Assembly (NCBI RefSeq): GCF_027887165.1
Contig: NC_077234.1
Coordinates: 245,394,658 to 245,458,657, forward strand
DNA: 64,000 bases
Origin: Monodelphis domestica
Lineage: Eukaryota > Chordata > Mammalia > Didelphimorphia > Didelphidae
Reading direction: 5' to 3'
Part shown: piece by piece, positions 11,385-21,500 of the stretch
Layout: each line of letters starts with the position of its first letter
How positions within the stretch are numbered: position 1 is the first letter of the stretch
Notes under the pieces: generated by a model
What the model saw: the letters and a program-made list of their open reading frames with translations, nothing else
Told to the model about the DNA's origin: nothing
The model's database searches: none
Made by a program: the position numbers and the translations under genes

Positions 11385-11885
11385 TATTGAAACACGTCAT
11401 TAGATGGATTCAAATTGAAACAACTCTGAGGCATGACTTCACACCTATCAGATAAGACAATATAGGAGGAAAGGAAAATGATAAATATTGGAGAGGATGT
11501 GGGAAAATTGGAGCACCAGTGCATTATTACTGGAGGTTTTTTTTTTTTTATCTGATCCAACCATTTTGGAGAGAAATTTGGAGCTTTGCCCGTAGAGCTC
11601 CAAAATTTGCATAAACTTTTATCCAGCAATTAAATTGCTAGGTCTATATCCCAAAAAAATACCAATAAAAAGGAACAAGGACCTACTTGAACAAAATTAT
11701 TCATAGTAGTTCTTTTTTACAAACAAAGAATTGGAAATTGAGTATATCCAACAATTGCAGAATGGCTGAACAAATTGTAGTATATGATTATAATGGAATA
11801 TTATTGTACTATAAGAAATGACAAGCAAGATAAATTCAGAAAAATGTGGAAAGCCTCACATAAACTGATTTTAAGGTAAAATGAG
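11385..11885 (+). mobile_element. LINE-1 3'-end fragment, sense
   Basis: This fragment repeats the conserved 3' part of marsupial LINE-1: TTGAAACAACTCTGAGGC, TCACACCTATCAGATAAG, TTGGAGAGGATGTGGGAAAA, a T-run at about 11,538-11,550, GATCCAACCATTTTGGAGAG, and GCAGAATGGCTGAACAAATT near 11,757. It is a 5'-truncated copy, better preserved than the one ending at 5,206. The minus-strand open frame at 11,384-11,629 lies within it and is a shadow. Confidence 0.8.
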
Positions 11886-12939
11886 CCCCCCTCCCCCACT
11901 TCCTGTCTCTTTCTCTCAGTTGGTCCTAATGGCTTTTCTCAATGTGGTGAGTTATCAGAAATTTCAAAAAGACTACTCTCACTCTGTGGCTCTTTCTGAA
12001 AGAGGTTTATTCTTAAAGAAGGGAAGTTAGGGAGGTGGGAGAAGGAAAGAGGGAATTTAGGGCCTTCCTAATCTTCTATGAGATTCAGAATGGGGAAGTA
12101 AAGTTAATTTGTCTCTGAGGGGACATTTTTTTTAAGTGATTTAAGGACAAGTGATTAACAGGGAAATATATGTTAATTTTATTGATAAGGAAACAATCAT
12201 TAATTACATAATTATATTTTTGATAATAGTGCATAATAAAAGAATTTACTAAATAAATAAATTTCATTTCTTTATACCTATACCTTGTATATATACATAT
12301 ACAAGCACACATGTATAGACATAGAGAGGAGGGTATTGTCCTTACGTGTTTTCCCTCCCCCCCCCCCGAATATACCTGAGATTATAACTTTGCACTGTAG
12401 TGTTAATAACAAGAAATCAGATTCCTTGTAAAATAAATATTTCATCTCTTTCTCAGTCTTCAAACCCTAGATCAAGGACAATAATCATTTTTCTCTTCAA
12501 ATAAATAATTTGTAAAAGTGAAAATAGCTTGAAAGAACTATTCTTCTCTTTTCTAAAATTCAAATTACAAGTGATTTAGGCAAAAATTTGGAGTAAGAGC
12601 TAGATGGAAGAGAATTTAAAAAGGGCAAAATTAGAGTTATTGCTTGTTTCCTTTTCTTTTCCTCAGTTTATCCATCCTCCCTCCCACTAATCCCTGCCTT
12701 TGGAAACTGAAAAATGAGATTAGATGTAAACTTCTTGAATGAAGATGATATTCTATTTGTGTGTGTGTGTGTGTGTGTGTGTTTTCAAGAAAATGTATAG
12801 TGCCTTGTACACATATATTGAGGAGGCAATTCACTCTGAGTAGGATTAAATGAAATAGTTATAAACAACTCATTCACAAATCTGTAGTTGCCTTTCTGTT
12901 TACTTTTATTATTGCCATTACTGAATTTTAGTTTTTCAG
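11886..12939. other. Intergenic sequence with a C-run
   Basis: No gene is recognised. It includes a run of about eleven C (12,357-12,367) and the TG microsatellite listed separately. The short minus-strand open frames (12,085-12,312, 12,278-12,463, 12,637-12,834) are low-complexity and not credible genes. Confidence 0.45.
12758..12782. repeat. (TG)n microsatellite
   Basis: About twelve uninterrupted TG dinucleotides. Confidence 0.95.
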
Positions 12940-13725
12940 TTACTTATAGAAACAATTTTTTTAAACCCTTACCTTCCGTCTTGGAGTCAATACTGTGTAT
13001 TGGCTCCAAGGCAGAAGAGTGGTAAGGGCTAGGCAATGGGGGTCAAGTGACTTGCCCAGGGTCACACAGCTGGGAAGTGGCTGAGGCCAGAATTGAACCT
13101 AGGACCTCCCATCTCTAGGACTGGGTCTCAATCCACTGAGCAACCCAGCTACCCCCTAGAAACAATTTTTAACTATTATTTTCTGACATTTTGCAATTCA
13201 GAATTTCTCTTTCCCTTCCCCCTCTTCTTGAGATGGCAAATAGTCTGATATAGGTTATAGCAGTACTTTCAAATAATGCATATTTCCATATTTTGCAAGT
13301 CATGACCAAAGACATATCACATATACAATAAAAAAGTCAAGGAGGAAATAAAGTGAAGGATAGCATGTTACAATCAAATTTCAATACTTTCTTTTTGGCT
13401 GTTGATAGCATTTTTTAAAATCATGAATTCCTTGAGATTATCTTGGGGTTTTACTAATAATAGGTTAGTTCTTCACAATTGATCATGAAATATTTCTGTT
13501 ATTGTATGCACTGTTCTCTTGGTTTGGCTCATTTCACTTTGCATCACTTTATGTTTTTCCAGGTTGTTCTGAACTAATCCTGTTCATGGTTTCTTAAGGA
13601 ACAATAGTTCTCCATTAAAGCCATATACTGCAGCTTGTTCATCCATTCCCCAAATGATGGGCACTCCTTCGGTTTTCAATTCTTTGCCATTACAAAAAGA
13701 ACTGCTGAAAATATTATTATTCAGG
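12940..13725 (-). mobile_element. LINE-1 3' end, antisense, interrupted by a SINE
   Basis: Read on the plus strand, this is the reverse complement of a marsupial LINE-1 3' UTR and ORF2 end. Signature blocks are CATTTTGCAATTCAGAATTT near 13,187, CATTTCACTTTGCATCACTT near 13,530, GGTTGTTCTGAACTAATCCT near 13,562, and TCATCCATTCCCCAAATGAT near 13,638. The last is the complement of the ATTGGGGAATGGCTGAAC-type motif found in sense copies. The SINE at 12,961-13,156 splits it, so the LINE-1 inserted first. Small deletions are evident and no coding capacity remains. Confidence 0.75.
12961..13156 (-). mobile_element. tRNA-derived SINE of the marsupial SINE1/WSINE1 type
   Basis: On the minus strand it starts at 13,156 with GGGGGTAGCTGGGTTGCTCA, which includes a pol III A-box-like segment, and then has a B-box-like GGTTCAATTCTGG. 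A CORE/MIR-like AGCTGTGTGACCCTGGGCAA follows. It ends in a family-specific tail (complement of CTTACCTTCCGTCTTGGAGT) with a short A-rich end on the left. A 14-bp direct repeat, TAGAAACAATTTTT, flanks it exactly (12,947-12,960 and 13,157-13,170): a target-site duplication from LINE-mediated insertion. This family is my main reason for calling the genome marsupial. Confidence 0.88.
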
Positions 13726-14406
13726 TATGTCCTTTCCCCCTGTCTCTGATCCCTCCATGTTATTTTTCCCATTTCTCTTTCTCTTTCTCTCCTTTCAGCC
13801 TTTCCCCGTTCACAAATGCTTTTGATTTTGTTTACCTGCATCTCCAAATTACTATTCCCTTTTCTTTGTCCCCACTTTTTTCATCCCCCCTCCCTTTCTT
13901 CCCTGTTGGGTAGAATAGATTTCTATAATTAATTGACTGTGAATGTTATGTCCACTTTGTGCCAATTCTGATGTGAGTAAGGTTCAAGCATTGCCTGCCA
14001 CCCCCTCATCCTTCTGTGGATTCTTTCATACCTCCTTATATGAGATAATTCATCCCTAACCTTCTCTCCATTTTACTTTTTGTTGGGTACTACTTAATTA
14101 TATCTTGATTTTTTTAGAAAATATCCCATAATATTTAATTTACTCTCTGCTCTCTGTCTATACATTTTCTTATTCATTGCCCTAAGAGTGAGAAAGTTCT
14201 TAAGTGTCACTTGAGTTTTAAGCATCCTATTTAGTTTAGGCATTTAGATACTTCAAATATCAAGTTATCTTGAGCGTCTTATTTATCACTTTCTCACTAA
14301 TAATATAATCAGCTTAACCTCAGAGTTTCATTGGATTATCTTAAACTATCTTAAGTATTTTAAATATTTCTTATTTCATAAGTATCTTAAGTATTCTAGT
14401 AAATTT
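13726..14406. other. Pyrimidine-rich then AT-rich flank of the satellite array
   Basis: From 13,726 to about 13,912 the plus strand is strongly pyrimidine-rich (CTTTCTC and TTCCC runs), and this yields the spurious open frame at 13,635-13,913. The part at about 13,960-14,170 resembles a dispersed marsupial repeat I have seen but cannot name. From about 14,200 to 14,400 a loose TATCTTAA/AAGTATTT motif recurs several times. The 57-bp array begins abruptly after that. Confidence 0.4.
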
Positions 14407-14503
14407 CCAATAATACCTGAGCCTAGAGAGCGTCATCACAAGGAGGATGGGGGCAAGGGTGAGGCAATACTACCTGAGCCTAGATAGCATCATCACAAGG
14501 AGG

Positions 14504-14731
14504 ATGGGGGCAAGGGTGAGGCAATAGTACCTGGGCATAGATAGCATCATCACAAGGAGGATGGGGGCAAGGGTGAGGCAATAGTACCTGGGCATAGATG
14601 GCGTCATCACAAGGAGGATGGGGGCAAGGGTGAGGCAATAGTACCTGGGCATAGATAGCTTCAGCACAAGGAGGATGGGGGCAAGTGTGAGGCAATAGTA
14701 CCTGGGCATAGATGGCATCATCACAAGGAGG
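14504..14731. repeat. Edge subfamily: four consecutive 57-bp units with the AATAGTACC variant
   Basis: Units starting at 14,504, 14,561, 14,618 and 14,675 carry AATAGTACC where nearly all others have AATACTACC or AATGCTACC. I did not see this variant deeper in the array. The change removes a TAG on the minus strand and so opens an extra frame there (14,470-14,724). Confidence 0.85.
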
Positions 14732-15507
14732 ATGGGGGCAAGGGTAAGGCAATACTACCTGGGCATAGATGGCGTCATCACAAGGAGGATGGGGGCAAGG
14801 GTGAGGCAATACTACCTGGGCATAGATGGCGTCATCACAAGGAGGATGGGGGCAAGGGTGAGGCAATACTACCTGGGCATACATAGCGTCAACACAAGGA
14901 GGATGGGGGCAATGCTATCTGAGCCTAGATAGCGTCCTCACAAGGAGGATGGGGGCAAGGGTGAGGCAATACTACCTGGGCATAGAGAGCGTCATTACAA
15001 GGAGGATGGGGGCAAGGGTGAGGCAATACTACCTGAGCATAGATAGCGTCATCACAAGGAGGATGGGGGCAAGGGTGAGGCAATACTACCTGAGCATAGA
15101 TAGCATCATCACAAGGAGGATGGGTGCAAGGGTGAGGCAATACTACCTGGGCATAGATAGCGTCATCACAAGGAGGATGGAGGCAAAGGTGAGGCAATGC
15201 TACCTGGGCATAGATAGCGTCATCACAAGGAGGATGGGTGCAAGGGTGAGGCAATACTACCTGAGCATAGAGAGCATCATCACAAGGAGGATGGGGGCAA
15301 GGGTGAGGCAATACTACCTGGGCATAGAGAGCGTCATTACAAGGAGGATGGGGGCAAGGGTGAGGCAATACTACCAGAGCATAGATAGCGTCATCACAAG
15401 GAGGATGGGGGCAAAAGTGAGGCAATACTACCTGGGCATAGATAGCGTCATCACAAGGAGGATGGGGGCAATACTACCTGGGCATAGATAGCGTCATCAC
15501 AAGGAGG

Positions 15508-18500
15508 ATGGGGGCAAGGGTGAGGCAATACTACCTGAGCATAGATAGCATCATCACAAGGAGGATGGGTGCAAGGGTGAGGCAATACTACCTGAGCATA
15601 GATAGCATCATCACAAGGAGGATGGGTGCAAGGGTGAGGCAATACTACCTGGGCATAGATAGCGTCATCACAAGGAGGATGGGGGCAAGGGTGAGGCAAT
15701 ACTACCTGGGCATAGATAGCATCATCACAAGGAGGATGGGGCCAATACTACCTGAGCCTAGATAGCGTCATCACAAGGAGGATGGGGGCAAGGGTGAGGC
15801 AATACTACCTGGGCATAGATAGCATCATCACAAGGAGGATGGGGGCAAGGGTGAGGCAATGCTACCTGAGCATAGAGAGCGTCATCACAAGGAGGATGGG
15901 GGCAAGGGTGAGGCAATACTACCTGAGCATAGATAGCGTCATCACAAGGAGGATGGGGGCAAGGGTGAGGCAATACTACCTGAGCATAGATAGCATCATC
16001 ACAAGGAGGATGGGTGCAAGGGTGAGGCAATACTACCTGGGCATAGATAGCGTCATCACAAGGAGGATGGGGGCAAGGGTGAGGCAATACTACCTGGGCA
16101 TAGATAGCATCAACACAAGGAGGATGGGGCCAATACTACCTGAGCCTAGATAGCGTCATCACAAGGAGGATGGGGGCAAGGGTGAGGCAATACTACCTGG
16201 GCATAGATAGCGTCATCACAAGGAGGATGGGGGCAATACTACCTGAGCCTAGATAGCGTCATCACAAGGAGGATGGGGGCAAGGATGAGGCAATACTACC
16301 TGAGCATAGATAGCATCATCACAAGGAGGATGGGGGCAAGGGTGAGGCAATACTACCTGAGCATAGATAGCATCATCACAAGGAGGATGGGGGCAAGGGT
16401 GAGGCAATACTACCTGAGCATACATAGCGTCATCACAAGGAGGATGGGGGCAAGGGTGAGGCAATACTACTTGAGCATAGATAGCGTCATCACAAGGAGG
16501 ATGGGGGCAAGGGTGAGGCAATACTACCTGAGCATAGATAGCATCATCACAAGGAGGATGGGGGCAAGGGTGAGGCAAAACTACCTGAGCATAGATAGCA
16601 TCATCACAAGGAGGATGGGGGCAAGGGTGAGGCAATACTACCTGGTCATAGATAGCGTCATCACAAGGAGGATGGGGGCAAGGGTGAGGCAATACTACCT
16701 GGTCATAGATAGCGTCATCACAAGGAGGATGGGGGCAAGGGTGAGGCAATACTACCTGAGCATAGATAGCGTCATCACAAGGAGGATGGGGGCAAGGGTG
16801 AGGCAATACTACCTGAGCATAGATAGCGTCATCACAAGGAGGATGGGGGCAAGGGTGAGGCAATGCTACCTGGGAATAGATAGCGTCATCACAAGGAGGA
16901 TGGGGGCAAGGGTGAGGCAATGCTACCTGAGCATAGATAGCGACATCACAAGGAGGATGGGGGCAAGGGTGAGACAATGCTACCTGGGCATAGATAGCGT
17001 CATCACAAGGAGGATGGGGGCAAGGGTGAGGCTATACTACCTGAGCATAGATAGAATCATCACAAGGAGGATGGGGGCAAGGGTGAGGCAATACTACCTG
17101 GGCATAGAGAGCGTCATCACAAGGAGGATGGGGGCAAGGGTGAGGCAATACTACCTGGGCATAGATAGCATCATCACAAGGAGGATGGGGGCAAGGGTGA
17201 GGCAATACTACCTGAGCATAGATAGCGTCATCACAAGGAGGATGGGGGCAAGGGTGAGGCAATACTACCTGGGCATAGAGAGCGTCATCACAAGGAGGAT
17301 GGGGGCAAGGGTGAGGCAATACTACCTGGGCATAGAGAGCGTCATCACAAGGAGGATGGGGGCAAGGGTGAGGCAATACTACCTGAGCATAGATAGCATC
17401 ATCACAAGGAGGATGGGGGCAAGGGTGAGGCAATACTACCTGGGCATAGATAGCGTCATCACAAGGAGGATGGGGGCAAGGGTGAGGCAATACTACCTGG
17501 GCATAGATGGCGTCATCACAAGGAGGATGGGGGCAAGGGTGAGGCAATGCTACCTGGGCATAGATAGCGTCATCACAAGGAGGATGGGGGCAAGGGTGAG
17601 GCAATGCTACCTGAGCATAGATAGCATCATCACAAGGAGGATGGGGGCAAGGGTGAGGCAATACTACCTGGGCATAGATAGCGTCATCACAAGGAGGATG
17701 GGGGCAAGGGTGAGGCAATACTACCTGGGCATAGATAGCATCATCACAAGGAGGATGGGGGCAATACTACCTGAGCTTAGATAGCGTCATCACAAGTAGG
17801 ATGGGGGCAATACTACCTGAGCCTAGATAGCGTCATCACAAGGAGGATGGAGGCAAGGATGAGGCAATACTACTTGAGCATAGATAGCGTCATCACAAGG
17901 AGGATGGGGGCAATACTACCTGGGCATAGATAGCGTCATCACAAGGAGGATGGGGGCAAGGGTGAGGCAATACTACCTGAGCATAGATAGCGTCATCACA
18001 AGGAGGATGGGGGCAATACTACCTGGGCATAGATAGCGTCATCACAAGGAGGATGGGGGCAAGGGTGAGGCAATACTACCTTAGCATAAATAGCATCATC
18101 ACAAGGAGGATGGGGGCAAGGGTGAGGCAATGCTACCTGGGCATAGATAGCATCATCACAAGGAGGATGGGGGTAAGGGTGAGGCAATACTACCTGGGCA
18201 TAAATAGCGTCATCACAAGGAGGATGGGGGCAAGGGTGAGGCAATACTACCTGGGCATAGATAGCATCATCACAAGGAGGATGGGGGCAAGGGTGAGGCA
18301 ATGCTACCTGAGCATAGAGAGCGTCATCACAAGGAGGATGGGGGCAAGGGTGAGGCAATACTACCTGGGCATAGAGAGCGTCATTAAGAGGAGGATGGGG
18401 GCAAGGGTGAGGCAATACTACCTGAGCATAGATAGCGTCATCACAAGGAGGATGGGGGCAAGGGTGAGGCAATACTACCTGAGCATAGATAGCATCATCA

Positions 18501-21500
18501 CAAGGAGGATGGGTGCAAGGGTGAGGCAATACTACCTGGGCATAGATAGCGTCATCACAAGGAGGATGGGGGCAAGGGTGAGGCAATACTACCTGGGCAT
18601 AGATAGCATCATCACAAGGAGGATGGGGCCAATACTACCTGAGCCTAGATAGCGTCATCACAAGGAGGATGGGGGCAATACTACCTGAGCCTAGATAGCG
18701 TCATCACAAGGAGGATGGGGGCAAGGATGAGGCAATACTACCTGAGCATAGATAGCATCATCACAAGGAGGATGGGGGCAAGGGTGAGGCAATACTACCT
18801 GAGCATAGATAGCATAATCACAAGGGGGATGGGGGCAAGGGTGAGGCAATACTACCTGAGCATAGATAGCGTCATCACAAGGAGGATGGGGGCAAGGGTG
18901 AGGCAATACTACTTGAGCATAGATAGCGTCATCACAAGGAGGATGGGGGCAAGGGTGAGGCAATACTACCTGAGCATAGATAGCATCATCACAAGGAGGA
19001 TGGGGGCAAGGGTGAGGCAATACTACCTGAGCATAGATAGCATCATCACAAGGAGGATGGGGGCAAGGGTGAGGCAATACTACCTGGGCATAGAGAGCTT
19101 CATTACAAGGAGGATGGGGGCAAGGGTGAGGCAATACTACCTGAGCATAGATAGCGTCATCACAAGGAGGATGGGGGCAAGGGTGAGGCAATACTACCTG
19201 AGCATAGATAGCATCATCACAAGGAGGATGGGTGCAAGGGTGAGGCAATACTACCTGGGCATAGATAGCGTCATCACAAGGAGGATGGAGGCAAAGGTGA
19301 GGCAATGCTACCTGGGCATAGATAGCGTCATCACAAGGAGGATGGGTGCAAGGGTGAGGCAATACTACCTGAGCATAGAGAGCATCATCACAAGGAGGAT
19401 GGGGGCAAGGGTGAGGCAATACTACCTGGGCATAGAGAGCGTCATTACAAGGAGGATGGGGGCAAGGGTGAGGCAATACTACCTGAGCATAGATAGCGTC
19501 ATCACAAGGAGGATGGGGGCAAAAGTGAGGCAATACTACCTGGGCATAGATAGCGTCATCACAAGGAGGATGGGGGCAATACTACCTGGGCATAGATAGC
19601 GTCATCACAAGGAGGATGGGGGCAAGGGTGAGGCAATACTACCTGAGCATAGATAGCATCATGACAAGGAGGATGGGTGCAAGGGTGAGGCAATACTACC
19701 TGAGCATAGATAGCATCATCACAAGGAGGATGGGTGCAAGGGTGAGGCAATACTACCTGGGCATAGATAGCGTCATCACAAGGAGGATGGGGGCAAGGGT
19801 GAGGCAATACTACCTGGGCATAGATAGCATCATCACAAGGAGGATGGGGCCAATACTACCTGAGCCTAGATAGCGTCATCACAAGGAGGATGGGGGCAAG
19901 GGTGAGGCAATACTACCTGGGCATAGATAGCATCATCACAAGGAGGATGGGGGCAAGGGTGAGGCAATACTACCTGAGCATACATAGCGTCATCACAAGG
20001 AGGATGGGGGCAAGGGTGAGGCAATACTACTTGAGCATAGATAGCGTCATCACAAGGAGGATGGGGGCAAGGGTGAGGCAATACTACCTGAGCATAGATA
20101 GCGTCATCACAAGGAGGATGGGGGCAAGGGTGAGGCAATACTACCTGAGCATAGATAGCATCATCACAAGGAGGATGGGTGCAAGGGTGAGGCAATACTA
20201 CCTGGGCATAGATAGCGTCATCACAAGGAGGATGGGGGCAAGGGTGAGGCAATACTACCTGGGCATAGATAGCATCATCACAGGGAGGATGGGGCCAATA
20301 CTACCTCAGCCTAGATAGCGTCATCACAAGGAGGATGGGGGCAATACTACCTGAGCCTAGATAGCGTCATCACAAGGAGGATGGGGGCAAGGATGGGGCA
20401 ATGCTACCTGGGCATAGATGGCGTCATCACAAGGAGGATGGGGGCAAGGGTGAGGCAATGCTACCTGGGCATAGATAGCGTCATCACAAGGAGGATGGGG
20501 GCAAGGGTGAGGCAATGCTACCTGAGCATAGATAGCATCATCACAAGGAGGATGGGGGCAAGGGTGAGGCAATACTACCTGAGCATAGATAGCATCATCA
20601 CAAGGAGGATGGGGGCAAGGGTGAGGCAATACTACCTGAGCATAGATAGCGTCATCACAAGGAGGATGGGGGCAAGGGTGAGGCAATGCTACCTGGGCAT
20701 AGATAGCGTCATCACAAGGAGGATGGGTGCAAGGGTGAGGCAATACTACCTGGGCATAGATAGCGTCATCACAAGGAGGATGGGGGCAAGGGTGAGGCAA
20801 TACTACCTGGGCATAGATAGCATCATCACAAGGAGGATGGGGCCAATACTACCTGAGCCTAGATAGCGTCATCACAAGGAGGATGGGGGCAATACTACCT
20901 GAGCCTAGATAGCGTCATCACAAGGAGGATGGGGGCAAGGATGGGGCAATGCTACCTGGGCATAGATGGCGTCATCACAAGGAGGATGGGGGCAAGGGTG
21001 AGGCAATGCTACCTGGGCATAGATAGCGTCATCACAAGGAGGATGGGGGCAAGGGTGAGGCAATGCTACCTGAGCATAGATAGCATCATCACAAGGAGGA
21101 TGGGGGCAAGGGTGAGGCAATACTACCTGAGCATAGATAACATCATCACAAGGAGGATGGGGGCAAGGGTGAGGCAATACTACCTGAGCATAGATAGCAT
21201 CATCACAAGGAGGATGGGGGCAAGGGTGAGGCAATACTACCTGAGCATACATAGCGTCATCACAAGGAGGATGGGGGCAAGGGTGAGGCAATACTACTTG
21301 AGCATAGATAGCGTCATCACAAGGAGGATGGGGGCAAGGGTGAGGCAATACTACCTGAGCATAGATAGCATCATCACAAGGAGGATGGGGGCAAGGGTGA
21401 GGCAATACTACCTGAGCATAGATAGCATCATCACAAGGAGGATGGGGGCAAGGGTGAGGCAATACTACCTGAGCATAGATAGCGTCATCACAAGGAGGAT

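Noticed and set aside
13635..13913. 92-codon plus-strand and 87-codon minus-strand open frames
   Set aside because: They overlap an antisense LINE-1 end and a pyrimidine-rich tract; the residues reflect composition only.
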